Shown: piece after piece, positions 1 through 12,946 of the stretch | Layout of the letters: each line of letters begins with the position of its first letter | How positions within the stretch are numbered: the stretch's first letter is position 1 | Assembly (NCBI GenBank): GCA_008638375.1 | Contig: CM018052.1 | Coordinates: 30,465,239 to 30,529,238 of the forward strand | Reading direction: 5' to 3' | DNA length: 64,000 nucleotides | Source of the DNA: Nyssa sinensis | Taxonomy: Eukaryota; Streptophyta; Magnoliopsida; Cornales; Nyssaceae | Notes under the pieces: generated by a model | Seen by the model: only the letters and a program-made list of their open reading frames with translations | Told to the model about the DNA's origin: nothing | Database searches by the model: none | Program-made: the position numbers and the translations under genes

Positions 1-1149
1 GACGCAAGTACACATCAATTTCATTACCAGGAAACTTCGGCCCTAAAATAAGCAACGACATGAAGATAAATAGTTCTTTCATACATTTCCACGATGGCAA
101 GTTATACGGCACAAGCAATACCGGCCACATGCTGTAGGCATTACTCATGTCACCGAACGGATTGAAACCGTCGCTAATCAGCCCAAGTCGTACGTTATGC
201 GCCTCATTTGCAAACCATTCGTGATTTGTATCTAACTTAGCCTAAGTTTAAGAATCTTTGGAATGTTTACATACATTTTTCTCAGCAACACACTTCTCCT
301 TATGCCACCCCATATCTTCTGTTGTCTTCTAAGACATGTACAACCTTTGTAGTTTATATTTTAAGGAAAAATATCTTAGCACCTTGTACAAAATTGTCTT
401 GTTCTTTCCTTCATTCAGCTTGTACCTGGGTCGTGGCACACCGTACACGCCTTACATTGTTCAGTCTCTTTCCAAAATAACATGTAATCATTTTTGCAAG
501 CATATATGGGAATATACCCGAGGCCCAAATCTCTTAATATTCTTTTCGCCTCGTAATATGATTTCAAAAAGGTCTCCCCAGTAGGAAGCGTTGCTTTAAT
601 CAATTCAATGACCATATTAAATGATTTGTTACTCCATCGGTTGATGGTCTTAATATGAAGGAGTTTCACGAGAAAGCCCAGTTTTGAACACTTATCACAA
701 TCCGGATATAACGACTGCCTTGCTTCCCTCAACAAGGACTCAATCTCTTTCGATTGTCCTATGTCACTCCTGTGACTACTCGCCCCAGTTGTAGCCCCCT
801 GCAAGTCTGCCAGCATTTGTGGCAAGCCTTCGTAACCAACCCCAACATGATCACCAAAGTCATCATCATCATTGTCGTCGTCTTCTTCTTCATCCTCAAA
901 TACCACTCGTACGTCACAGTGTTCCCCGTGAAATTTTCAACACGTATACCTCTTGTCCATCCTGTGTAGGAGTAGGTGCTCTTTGGCCTCATCTATGTAC
1001 ATATAATCCCTATTATTGCACCTCCTACATGGATATCTTATCCTATTTCTCCCATCTGCGGATGCACGAGCAAACTTAATAAAATCTTTGATCCCCTTCA
1101 CATACCCTAGAAAGTGTCTGCCCCTCAAGTTCATCCAACTCTTATCCAT
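1..1149 (-). pseudogene. tnp2-type CACTA transposase, N-terminal fragment, broken
   Basis: The translation from ATG at 1149 begins MDKSWM and carries the cysteine-rich transposase-associated domain seen at the N-terminus of plant tnp2 transposases (CRRCNN, then an acidic D/E run near 860-900). A TGA at about 937-939 replaces the Trp codon of the CWEFHG motif present in the sister copy. Reading resumes at 906-415 (GLPQML, INRW motifs), then a one-base loss shifts the frame near the CHDP motif. A TAG follows the conserved methionine-serine at about 330. The rest of the transposase (tnp2 core) runs off the left edge. Multiple independent breaks make this a pseudogene. The family's role is cutting and joining CACTA ends. 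Confidence 0.85.
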
Positions 1150-2787
1150 TTTCGTCTACCTAATACAAGTCAAAAATGATACTCATTATAAATATGAAAC
1201 ATGACTCCTATCACCTCCAACTTCTCTCTAAAGAGTAAGGTGGTCCTATCCCATTCGTGAATGCACAATCTACATTGCAATCAATAGCAAATAAAATGCT
1301 TGATTCCACTTGGACAAAATTTTGGCAGCATCTCCCCACGGTTCTCCAAGTATACGAGATAGACGTTAGCACGCCTAAATATATACCTAGAGAACAATAG
1401 GAGACCGTGCTAAAATTTTGTTATAGTGGAATATTCAAGCATCCGCTATTGATTGCAATGCAGATTTATGCATTCCCGAACTGTCCTCTCTGGACAATTC
1501 AAGAATCGATTTTCATACACACGAGCCCAATCGCGAATAAATTTCGCGACAAGATTCACATGTGATGAAAATGACTCCCGAACGGGGCTAGGCTTACATG
1601 AATGTAATTATACATTGAGTTACATGATTATTTAGTTACAAACACTACAAATACAAGAATATGACATTCGAGCTTATTTAAATATATATTCAGGACACGG
1701 CAGGGCAGGTTGAGAGTAAATTCTTCAGCCCAGTCCTGAGCCAATGTCGGGTTTTACAAATTGTAAGTAAGAGATTGTCCCTTCTCTTGCTTTCTTAGTT
1801 TTTATCAAAACTTAAGTCCTTGCCAATGACCATTGTAGTACTATGTGAATATCTACCTAAATATAGACGTCAAATATGCACTTTCCAAGGCTACCATTTG
1901 TTTTTTCATTACAGGACATGATCTGCAAAGTGAAGGCTTATCGTATAGTTTCCATTTTACGGACAAAACTATAATAAGAGATTGGAGAAAGTTGTGCGTC
2001 CATGAAGAACTCAGAATTGTTCACAGATATCCGAAAAGTATTTGTCCAAATAAAATAGTTTCTACGACAATCGTGGTTTAAGAAGTGACTAGTGCTACTA
2101 AATGCTGATAAAATGTTGAAGGCCCACCAAAATATGTATCATCTTCATATATGGTATTTCTATCAAAAGTAATTTTTATGAATTTAGAAAGCTCCAAACA
2201 CTCATTTAATTGATTGAATAGTTAAATTTCTACATATTCTACGGAGAATAACAAAATTTTGCCTGGTCAACATGGTATATACCAATCTAGAAAAAAATAT
2301 TAGGAAAAAAATAATACAAAAAAAAATAGTTCAATAACATCTTGTGTGTTAAATCCTATCACATCACATTAGAACAGTTAAGTTCTAAATTAATCCAACC
2401 ACATCTCAAGACTTACAACATACATGCACAACATTGGTTTTTTTCCAACTGATACACTAAAACACAAATGCAAAGAAAGGCTATCTAATCTAAGAGATTT
2501 TCTAATAAAAAAACCTTGCTCCCATTAATCTGCAAATAAAATTGTCATGCTTTATGAAAATATTAAACACATACCCATTTATACGGTTTGTATTTTCATA
2601 TGTTTGTTGAAATATTTTAGACAACGAAAAATGAAAAAAAAAAAAAGAAAAGAAAAGAAAAAGTTTCAACATACCTGATGCCGAGATCGACAGAGAGATC
2701 GGAGATGATCGATACCGAGATGAAGAGATCGAGAGGAGAAGATGAATGGGGGCGCAACCGATCGAGATGGGAGAAGAATATCTGCGG
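1150..2787. other. Non-coding 5' region of CACTA-1
   Basis: Up to about 1610 this matches 39105-39560, upstream of the transposase ATG in the complete CACTA element. From 1640 to 2787 I recognise no gene. It is AT-rich with A-runs near 2290-2330 and 2630-2660, and GA-rich GATCGAGA motifs at 2690-2770 that probably belong to the transposase leader. The short open frames here have no recognisable family content. Confidence 0.5.
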
Positions 2788-5660
2788 TGTCACAACCCGA
2801 AACCGGCCCACGCGGATTAGCGGTTCGTGATCAGCCACCGAGGCCTTTTTCAATGATCACGATGCTTTCTTCATTTCCATTAATCAAATGCAGCGGAATA
2901 AAATTCTTTTTCTATTGCGGAAGCATCATTACACAAGTCAACATTAGTAATCCATTTATACATTCCATAGTAATTACAAAAAGTATATGATGTAATTTTT
3001 CAGAGCCTGCTGATGCTATATTCGATGTACAGTCCAAAATTACCAAAAGCAACTACATCATGACTAGCAAATCCTAATACAAAAGTTCATAGCTTATAAG
3101 CCTCCAGCTATCCTGGCTGAACTCGATATTCCCTTGCCAATATTGTCACCTGAAATATATTGGACAAAAATCCTATGAGCTCAACAGCTCGTGAGTATCC
3201 CAGCTCGTGAGTATTTCACAACATACCAAGGGTTTCAAAACTACTATATAATTCAATACTGAAATGTCAATGATCAGATATCATATGTTATCTTAATTAT
3301 AGTACAAGATAACGGTATCAAATTCACCCTCAATAAATCTCAATTCAATGATAATCGTAAATCGATAATCTATAACATAGTTCAATAGATCAAAATCACC
3401 ATTCAATATCATGGTTCAATAAATCATAGTTCAATAAATCAAAATCATATTTCAATATCATAGTTCAATAAATCATAGTTCAATAAATCAAAATCGTAGT
3501 TCAATAATATAGTTCAATAAATCATAGTTCAATAATTCGTAGTTCAATAACATAATTCAATAAGTCATAGTTCGATAACATAGTTCGATAAATCATTTTC
3601 AATCTTGGTTCATATTCAATTCTCATATTCAAAATCATAAATTCCACTTCTATGGTCAGCAAATTAAACCCTCGCTGACTGAGATCATAGGCTAGCTAGT
3701 TCAATATGCCGTATCAACACCGGCTCACCATAATATACCCTGTGGGAAGGGTTCAGAGAATCACAACATATTCGATAATGACTAATCATAGAAGAGTGTT
3801 CTATTCAAAGCATCAAAATCAAAACCAAATCATATCCAAAATCAATAATCATCAATAGCAGTTCAATTACTCAAATCAAAGTTCTTTATTTGATGTTTAG
3901 TTAAAACAGTTCAACATTTGTGAGAAAATCACATAACGTTTGAGTATCTTACAAATACATTTTCTTAAGTCAAAGAAGACAATATAGTTGTCAATAGATC
4001 ATTCAAGACGTATACAGTATAGCAGTTAAACAAAGGCTATAAGGGAAAATGATATCATATGTAGATATATCATAAAAGAGTTCAATATTTATATTTATAA
4101 TGAAAATCTTCTACCTCGATATGGCATAAAACACTCACCTGAATTCCGAAAGCTTAACTCCAAAAATCCTTCCTTAACGAGGGTCCCTATAATCACAATT
4201 CAACCGTTAATTTTTAAGTATCTTATCTGATAAATCGGACTCTACTATTGAGTCCGGAATGTTGAAGAAAGTTAATTTAGACCTTCTCAGCTTTTTATTT
4301 GGTCTTGGGTACGTTAGGGGTAATTTGGTAATTTATACCTTAACATGTCTTATTTTTTGGAGTCCCGTCTCGTAAAACGGATCCCACCATTGGGTTCAAA
4401 AAGTCCAAAATAGTCAAAATATACTATTTGTTTACTTTATTTAGACTTCGTTTGACTTGTTTTAGAACTTGGGGTATTTTCATAATTTTTCTAATTTAAA
4501 TAATTATTTAATTACAGAATATTTTATTACTTGGGTCATAATATAATTATTATAACTTTTGGGTAAAATTTATAATTTCACAAAGCCTTATTCCAATTTG
4601 GAATAGGCAAACAAAAGGTTAAACCTAAACTTGGAAAAGCTATCTTTATTCTCAATTTCAATCCAATTTCTATTTGCTATCTCTATGTCCAAACAGCCCC
4701 AATTCCATGATTTTAAAATTTTAAAAATTATAAAATACTTGGATCCAACCCATGGGTGGCTGGGCTGGTCAACCCGACCCGACCCGACCCGACCCGTGGC
4801 CCACAAGCCCAAGAAAGCCAACACGCACAGCACGCCCAACGTGCTGGCAGCCATGCGCCGGTGGTCTTTTCCGGCCACGGCGGTCCTTTTTCGACGATGT
4901 TTCGACGTCCAACCACTTGGGTCATCTTCTACACTTCATGGGCTTTCCATATCTACCCTCGGAAGTTAATTTGGACCACCGGAAGGCTTCGGAAAGTGGA
5001 GTTGCAGCCAGCTCCGGCGAGCTATCCTAACTTTCCGGCGAACTGAATTTTCACTTTTTAATGGCTTTTTAGCCATTGTTTTGAACCCAAATTTTACCTA
5101 CAAGTTGCTGCACTTATAGGCAACAATTCCCAATTCATAAAATGAGCTAAATCGTTCAAAAACTCAATGACCCGAAAATTTCTTCCAAACTTTAAATTGG
5201 TTTTTCTCACTCGTTTCTTAACCAAATGAGCTGTGGTTTCTTCCTAAATTCACCATTTTTCATGCTCGTTAAAACCATATAATTCTTTCTAAGCTTTAGG
5301 CAATTCTACAAAAAATTCAGCAAATTCGAACCATGAAAATACAGTAAATTTCTTACCTTTTCTTCTGGTTTCTCCTTCTTTCTTCTTCTATTTCTTAGTT
5401 CTTTTCCTTTTCTTCCTCTCTTCTATTTTTCATTTCCCAGTCAGCCGTGCACACATGTATATGTATATACATCACACACACACATACACACACACACACA
5501 CACTCTCTCTCTCTCTCTACGGTCTGCACACACACCCTCCCCATTTGGACAGACACACACATAACACACTTACACACACTATCAGTACTCACCATGCCTC
5601 CTTGAGTGAGGCACACTCCAACACCCACTCCTCTTTCTTTTCTTTTCAATTCCTGAATTT

Positions 5661-5709
<49 letters not shown>

Positions 5710-6028
5710 CAGTTCACACACACACGTAATGTATTTTACACTACAACCACGCAACATATAAATACACATATTTGTTTTCTTTTATTTTCTTTTACTTTTA
5801 TTTTATTTATTTATCTATTTATTTATCACATTATTCTTATTACACAAGCTCTCCAATTATATATATATATATTATTTATTTATTATTATTATTATTATTA
5901 TTTTCTCATTCTTTCATTTTTATTTATTTTTCCCAATTCAGTTTCAAAATCGAATCGTTTTGGCCATTTTCAACATGACCCGATCCAACTCGGGTCGGGT
6001 GCTGTCTACCTCGGGTCGGGGTATTACA
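2788..6028 (-). mobile_element. Solo LTR-1 of a long-LTR Ty3/gypsy element (3241 bp)
   Basis: On the minus strand the segment starts TGTAATACCCC and ends GGGTTGTGACA, the same termini as the copy at 7892-11549. It is flanked by a perfect 5-bp duplication TGCGG (2783-2787 and 6029-6033). There are no internal gag-pol sequences, so it is a solo LTR left by LTR-LTR recombination. The very long LTR and TG...CA ends fit Tekay/Del-type chromoviruses, but lineage is inference because no protein domain is present. It contains GACCC/GGGTC-rich stretches (4770-4800, 5980-6020), a CA/CT microsatellite block and TTA/ATT repeats. It sits inside CACTA-1, so it is younger than that insertion. Confidence 0.9.
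5455..5715. repeat. CA/CT microsatellite block within solo LTR-1
   Basis: Alternating (CA)n and (CT)n runs, with a long pure CT run at about 5669-5706. They generate long but meaningless open frames on both strands. Confidence 0.9.
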
Positions 6029-6184
6029 TGCGGGGCAGTGTTATCGACAGTTATGGTGGCGACAATCTTCGTCAATCGGCAATGGAGGGAGATCAAAACA
6101 GAGAGAGAGAGAGTAGAGATTGATACACAGAAAGAACGAGAAGAGAAAGAGAGGGTCTGAGAGAGAAAGAGATCGAATTAGCGA

Positions 6185-6498
6185 TTTGAGATATAAGGAC
6201 TTATTAGCGACGCACACTATGCGTCGCGAATAAGTATTCGAGAGTCGCTAAATTGACATAATACGACAGTGTTTAATTTACTCTTACTATTAGCGACGCA
6301 CACGTGAGCGTCACTAATGGCCACTTGTAAGTCGCGGATAGGCTCGCGCCTATTTTTACTCGCGAAAAACTAGTTTTTTATTACTTTTTTTACTAATTTT
6401 AGCGACACACGCTGATGCGTTGCTAAAAGGCACCTTTTGCGACGCTTATTGTGTGTCGCTAATAATGTGCGTCATAAAAAGTTACTTTTCCTGTAATG
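6185..6498 (-). repeat. Subterminal AGCGACGCAC repeats at the right end of CACTA-1
   Basis: At least six direct or inverted, partly decayed copies of TTAGCGACGCAC / GTGCGTCGCTAA occur here, for example around 6205, 6295, 6400 and 6440. In CACTA elements such clustered subterminal motifs are transposase-binding sites. The same motif recurs at the ends of the two other CACTA elements in the window. Confidence 0.85.
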
Positions 6499-6799
6499 AC
6501 GTTACATTTTTTGGTATTTCGTTTGCTAGTACAGACTCCACCGTTGAGTCCGGAATGCCCGAAATAGTAAAAATACACTATCTATTTATTTTATTTGGGC
6601 TTCGTTTGACTTATTTAGCATCCAAGGGCAAAATGGTCATTTTGCCTGATTCATAAAGTAATTAAATAAATTATTTTATTACTTAATTATTTTTCAGGGG
6701 CTTAGTTAAATTAATTCTTTAAAATTTGGGCCTCAGCATCATTATTCTTAACTGTTGGGGTCAAATTCAAAATTAGGAAAATGCTAGTTTCATTTACTT

Positions 6800-7466
6800 C
6801 AATGTTTTCAGACCCAGCCGTTCATCGAATCGAAAAAATATTCGGGTTACGGGTTATCGGTTCAACCGCCGGGTCAACTGGAATCAAACCGTAATATCAT
6901 AATTATGTAATTAATAAATTTAATAATACATATTATTGATATTTTAAATTAAAAAAATTATACAAAAATTACTAAAAATTATATAAAAAATTTACAAAAT
7001 ATGAATTTTCTTAATATGTAAAACTTCAAGAAAAAAATAAAAAAAGTATAGTAGACATACCTTATTACAATGTTGAAAGTTGAAACTTCATTGCCATTCT
7101 TCCATAATCGCAAGGACCATAACAAAAATCATTTTAATATCCAATCCAAGCATAATCCAATAATTTAGTCTTCAACTACATGAAAAAAAAAAAAAGAAGA
7201 TACAAACACTAATAATCATGCATAAAATAAAATAAAATACCACATGATAAAATAAAATTTATATATAGACAAGAACCGGTGTGAACCGATGACCCAGTAC
7301 CTGGTCACCTGGTTCGACGGTCCGACCGGTCGGTTTTAACGGTTTTGTATTTTTAGAATGGTTTTGAACTATAAGCGATTTTATGGGTTAAACCGAACCG
7401 TTTTATGAACTGGTCGACGGTTCAACCGGTTGAATCGGCCGGTCTGGTCCAGGTTTTAAAACATTG
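6800..7466. mobile_element. Non-autonomous hAT-type element (667 bp)
   Basis: Perfect 8-bp target duplication ATTTACTT at 6792-6799 and 7467-7474, the length typical of hAT elements. The ends are inverted, starting CAATGTTTT on both sides, then diverging into related CAGACC-like text. The interior is AT-rich in the middle and rich in CCGGTT/AACCGG palindromic words toward both ends (6840-6900 and 7275-7450). There is no coding capacity. It is inserted in the old LTR. Confidence 0.85.
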
Positions 7467-7891
7467 ATTTACTTTAAATTGAAGTATTGAACCAGTGGGT
7501 TTATAGAATAAAACCCTAGACCGGCTTAATAAACCCTTGAACCAACCGGTTCAAGCTAGGTCAGAAAACCGAAACAGGATACCTCTGTTATCCTTCTTAT
7601 CCACAATTTAGATTATCTGCAAGTCTAATTTAAATTTTTTAGTCCTGTAACCAAACAGCGGAAATCAATTTAAAAATTAGGTTTGAAACGACACAGTTTG
7701 GGAACCTGTTTTTGCACTCGATTGGATCCCAACCCGACCCGATCCAGATCCGGTCCATCAGGCTGAAATGACCCGCGTTTTTCCGGTCATCTTCTCTGGC
7801 CAGATTTCGGCGCCAGTCACGGGAATTGCATGCAGTTCTTTCATTTTCCTCATGCTTTTTACGTCTGATTCTTTTATATTTTTATACCGAT

Positions 7892-8411
7892 TGTAATACC
7901 CCAAAAAATTTAAATAAATGATCATATGATATATTTAAATACATGCCTCAATATATATATATGTGTGTATGTGTGTGTGTGTGTAAGTACTGAACTATAT
8001 ATGTATATATATATATATATGTAAGAGCTGCTATACAACAGGTGTGTGTGTGTGCCGTGTGAAGGGGTGTATTAAGGGAAACACCCATGAAATTACAAGG
8101 TGTATAAAAGTCTTGAAGCATGAAATGCAAAGTTGGAAAAAAATGAAATGATATATATATATATATACATATACATAGGCCATGCACACAGCAGTTACTG
8201 AGTGTGTGTGGGGGAAGGATTCATGAAACTTCAAGCTATATTATACTATGTATAGCTATATACAAAAGTCTTGCAAAAATTTAATGTGACTGAAACCAAA
8301 TGAAGAAAAAGGGGGAGATAGCCGAAATCAGAGAAAAGGCAGTTAAAGAAAACTATAAAAATGGTAGGAAGAGAGAGAAAGAGATGGTTGGCGTGTAAGA
8401 AGGGTTGATGC

Positions 8412-8448
<37 letters not shown>

Positions 8449-11400
8449 ATTTGAGGGAATCAGAAAGCAAGAGGAGCTGTGAGTAATTAGAGGGGCTTGG
8501 AAGGCTTCGAGCTAAGCCACAATAGAGGGAGAAACCACCAAGGTATAAGGCTTCAAACTTTGTTTTATTTTATTTCTTCCTTTTGCAGTTTGACATTGTT
8601 TCAGTTTCATTTAAGCCTTACATTGCATGCATGCATTGAACTAATACCAAGGGATGGATTTTGAGCAGAATAAGAGAGCCTGAGAAGTTTAAAATGCAGA
8701 ATCCATAGGAAGCCGCCATTAACAGACCTCCATAGGTGCAGGTCTGAGACCGTTGAGACCAAGCCAAGTTTGATTGGTCAAACCCTAAACTAGACTTTCT
8801 GAGGGTTTCAAAAACCCTATTCCGCGACCTAAAAGCTTAGGAAAAAACCCCAAAATATTAACTTGCAGGTCACAGGTTTAGAACCCAACTTCTAACATAG
8901 ACCCATATTTCTTGTTTTTAGAATAGGGATCGAACCCCCTTGCCAAGACAGTCAAAACAAGCCAAACCACGCCTGAAACAGTGATGAAATGACCATTTAT
9001 AAGCCACTTACAGACCGAGATTATCCAACCTGCCACTGTTTCTAGAGCTCGATTTGAGCTCTCAAATAAATGCCAAACCCTTTCCCCGACCTTCAGTAGT
9101 CCACACCACCCAAAAGCAGAGACCAAAACAACCCTCAAATGCACGAAATAGGAAAAGTTGAAAATCAGAAACTAGGGCAACAGTCGTGGAGGTTTGGGAA
9201 CGAAGACGATGAACAGTGTATCAAAGCGATGCCGTTTAAAACCGTTTCGCCACACGACACCATTTGGATCACGTGATGTTTTAAAATTTAAAACCTATAG
9301 CTATATCGTTTCGGTTCGGCCATTAAGTGGAACGGTGCCGTTTTGGTTCCGCGTTTTTTGAATAACTTGACGTCGGTTTGTTTGGTTACAAGTATTGCCC
9401 CTGAATTCAATGCCCCTGTTTGGAACAAGGATAGCCTATCCTCGGACAACCCCACTATTCGCCATTTGGACTAAGAATGCTTTGAAAAAAAAAAATGGGA
9501 TGGCTGCTATTCCGCCGAATCGAACTTAGGACCAAATGGGGAGGTGACACTTAACCAACCACTGTGCCACCCATTGCTCGCCCGAACTATAGTGTACCGA
9601 ATATATATATATATATATCATAATTAATAAAAAATAAAAAAAGGGGTAAACCTGTTGTTTCCCCTGGGGATCGAACCACCAATCGTTCACAAGCCAAGAA
9701 CCCTAAACCCCAGCCCAAACCCACTGTGACAGGAACGCCTGTGGTAAATGTGGTGACCAAATATATATATATATATATATATATATGATATATTAATTTA
9801 AATGAATTAATTAAATTAATTTAATAATAGCAAAATAAGCCGATGTCCAAATTAAATACATGAATAGTGTATTTTGACTTATGTCGGGCATTCTGGACCC
9901 AATGGTGAGGTCCATTTTGTCAACCGGAGTTTCAAAAAATTAAGTCATGTAAAACATAAAATTACCATTTTGCCCTTAGGAGTACCCGAAGTCAAATAAG
10001 AAGCCGCGAAGGCCTAGATTTATTTTCTTGGACGTTCTGGACTCAACGGTGGAGTCCATTTACCCAAATAAAGTATTCTGAAGGCCGATGTATGAAATTT
10101 AGCAACCCTAAAAATATAGTTAAATAATACCGAGAGAGCAAAATAAATCACAAACATAAGCATCAACCTAGATAATTAAAAATGGGGTTAATAACGATAA
10201 ATTTCTGATTTATAAGAACCTCCAAGGGGAAAGAGACGGAAACTTAAATTAATAGAATAGCTGAAAACTATTTTTGAGGTAAGTAATTTTGATGCTTTAA
10301 TATGGGTTATTCCCAGCCAGTCACATCTATTTCCATATGCTACCAGATTTGTACTCTATCACTCCCTAATGTACTTGATTTCTTCATTTGAAGCCAATTG
10401 ACTTGTGGTTGTCGGTTATGCCTGTTCTTTGGAATTGACTTTCTTGCTTACATCATTGTAAATTTGATCACTAATTCTTGAGCATCATTGTACTATCATA
10501 CCATCTTGTGATATCTCTTGTTACTGGATATTTTGTTATTCCACACACTGTATAACTCGTTGATTGTGATATCAATTGTTTTGAATAACTGTACATTTTG
10601 TGTGGAATTTTATGGATCTTGATATTTGGTATATACCTGGGGTTGTGCTTAGTCACAATGACCCGTCTATTCACAGACTGTGTGGGGGAAAGACCCTTTG
10701 GGGGTCTTAGATGTCCTTTGGGACCTGAGAGATAAGAGCTCTAGCGCTATTCAGTAAGCCCGGGATAAGGAGGCGAATCTGAATGTACGTTACAGTGGGG
10801 TATGCCGGGCCTTGGGTGATTCACGCATTTCTGGGTTATTTGATCTCGATGTTGATATATTTTTGTATTCGTTGTATGATCATATTCTATGCCCTGTGAA
10901 TGATTATATTATTGCAAACATGATTCATTTTTTATTGGCTAACGTGTTATTGTGACAGCGATTCATCATGATAGGCTAAATCCTATTTTGATTGATCTAT
11001 TCATATCTTCTTGCATTTTATTTTGGGATAAGCCTTTTGAGCCCTTGGGTCACTGTTGTACATTTTGGTGACTAGCTATTGACCACCTACTGTTTCTTTA
11101 TTTCATTATTCTTGTGGACTAACTCTGACTCATGTTAAAGTTAGGAAATTACTTATTGGGCTTTGTTAGCTCACCCCTCCCCTATTTTTTTCAGGACAAT
11201 AGGAAGTGGGAGAACCCTCATGCGCTCTAGAGGCTTAGACGCTCGCTAGCCACTGGTAGCTCTTTTGGCGAGTTTTGTATTAAATTAAATACTGGAAGGT
11301 CTTAATATCTCCCATGTCACCACGGTCCTGATAGTTTGTGTTTTGGAGGATCTGTACTCATAAGCATTTATGTTCTTTTGGCATGTACTAAATGATGACT

Positions 11401-11549
11401 TGACTATGCTACCATATTTACTGTTGACTATAAAATATTTTATTAGAACCTTACTTCGTATTTCAGATCCTTTTGATGGGGAACGGCCCACGGGCTGCAG
11501 ACCGGGTCACGGACCCTAATCCGCATAGGGTGGGTTTTGGGTCGTGACA
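7892..11549 (+). mobile_element. Solo LTR-2 of the same long-LTR gypsy family (3658 bp)
   Basis: Starts TGTAATACCCC and ends GGGTCGTGACA, with perfect 5-bp duplication CCGAT (7887-7891 and 11550-11554). Opposite orientation to solo LTR-1. No gag-pol. It contains TG/TA microsatellites (7960-8050, 8410-8450, 9600-9620, 9762-9786), and a motif in which a GTCCA word recurs with 'TGGGCATTCTGGAC'-type text (9885-9920, 10025-10050) that is shared with the other LTR copies. Open frames in it (for example around 8880-9140) are not conserved in the other copies and I regard them as chance. Confidence 0.9.
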
Positions 11550-12946
11550 CCGATGTTCTCCTATAACCTTAAGCAATCATTTGGAAGCATTTTGGACTGC
11601 AAACAGCCCATAGTTACACACCCAACTTAGTTTTTCGTCCATGTGCCATTTCTGTTTGTTTTTTTTTACTGTAACATAGTTAATTTTTTATCATTTTACT
11701 TCATTTCAAGTGTTTTAGAGTTCTGTCATGATATCCTATCAGTTCCTATTCCCCAAATTATGTTTGGTTCATCTTTGAATTTTTCCTGATTTCGGTTGTC
11801 CAGTAGTTTTCTTAGGTTTCTTTCAATTTTCTTACTTATTTTTGAGTTCTAATTACTTTCAAAACTAAATAGCAGGTAGGTAGACGTGTACCTTTGATCC
11901 ATGCCACCTCTGAAACTTTCCTCTCCTTCCATGGCCACTTACACTGCCACAGTAGACCTCTCTCTCTCTTTCTCTCCTTTTGTTTCAGATTTTTGGTTGC
12001 CGTTTGATTGGCATTTGTTGCTGTATCCGTATATATTATACACTAATCGTGGAACACTCTAGATAGAGGTAGTGAAGTCTAATATTTTCCTGTTATGTCA
12101 GTGGTAGCCTCTGTGAAATTGCCAGAAGCTTCATGCTAGAAGCTTCACACGTTGCCCCCTTTTTGTCAAATTTTCAACTGCTTCAAGAGGCTTCCTGAAT
12201 TATCTGTATCAACCATTGCGGCTACTTTTCTTTTCCTGCATCTATTTTCTTTTCCTGCATGTACTTTGATATATATATATATATATATATATGTATTTGG
12301 CCTTACATGGTTCCTAGCAGCTTCCTTGGAAGCTTTCCAAATATATATATGTGTGTGTATCAATCTATGTATATGCTTTTGGGTTTTCAGCCCCTTTTGT
12401 CAAAGATTTCGGCTGTCATGTTTTTATTTTATGTGTACACATTCCATATTCATTCAACATCTTTCTAGCAGCTTCCATTCCTGAATATAAAAATATACAT
12501 ATAATATATTATATAGTGTAGACTTGTATTCATGTATTAATATAGATATATATATATATTTATATATCATAATTCACACTTAGTCACAAGTATATTTTTC
12601 GACGTTCGTTTTCGTATTTGTTATTTTTATGTCATAAAAGATCAATTTTTAAAATACCGATAAATTTGGCATAATTTTGGGACTCGGTATTATTATTACT
12701 TCTTTTATCGATTTTGGTCCTCAGTCGTGTCTCATATTATATTAATTCCCGTGTTGGCCTTTATTGTCAATTTTGATACCAGTTCAAATTATTTTGACTC
12801 GGTTGACCAAGTTGTCAATTTCTCGAGCATACACCATCTTTGGTGTTTTTTTTTTTTTGGTTAATCTTACATTTTCTGACAATTTATCTAATTCATATGA
12901 GCTCGGTTACAGTTTTAGTCTTATCAGATTTTTGAGATATTACATA

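Larger units (their letters stand above)
1..6498 (-). mobile_element. CACTA-1: right-hand part of a CACTA (En/Spm) DNA transposon, cut by the window edge
   Basis: The right end (about 6185-6498) has inverted copies of the AGCGACGCAC motif and stops in a decayed CACTA terminus (CATTACAGGAAAA on the minus strand against CACTACAAGAAAA in the other copy at 24679). A GA-rich leader (6090-6170) precedes it, as in the element at 31218-43003. Bases 1-1610 match 37965-39560 of that element, and the similarity stops abruptly after about 1610. The transposase fragment reads on the minus strand, so the right end is the 5' end of transcription. A 3.2-kb solo LTR (2788-6028) is inserted in it. The left end lies outside the window. 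Identity as a CACTA element is firm; the exact right boundary is less so because the terminus is mutated. Confidence 0.85.
6499..12946 (-). mobile_element. Old long-LTR gypsy LTR, interrupted by three insertions
   Basis: 6520-6640 aligns by eye with 4230-4460 inside solo LTR-1 (the phrase GTTGAGTCCGGAATG and following text), and the GC-rich Pro/Arg-like stretch at 7720-7830 recalls 4740-5040. Removing the hAT element (6800-7466) and solo LTR-2 (7892-11549) makes the piece continuous to a minus-strand TGTAATATCTC start at about 12946. It is therefore an older member of the same LTR family on the minus strand, whose 3' part was separated by CACTA-1. The 12946 boundary is inferred from the terminal motif only. 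No target duplication could be checked because the other end is off the window. Confidence 0.55.

Noticed and set aside
5455..6123. 222-codon plus-strand frame
   Set aside because: Made of CA, CT, TTA and TA microsatellites in a solo LTR.
8878..9144. 88-codon minus-strand frame in solo LTR-2
   Set aside because: Not conserved in the related LTR-1 or LTR-3 and without recognisable domain.
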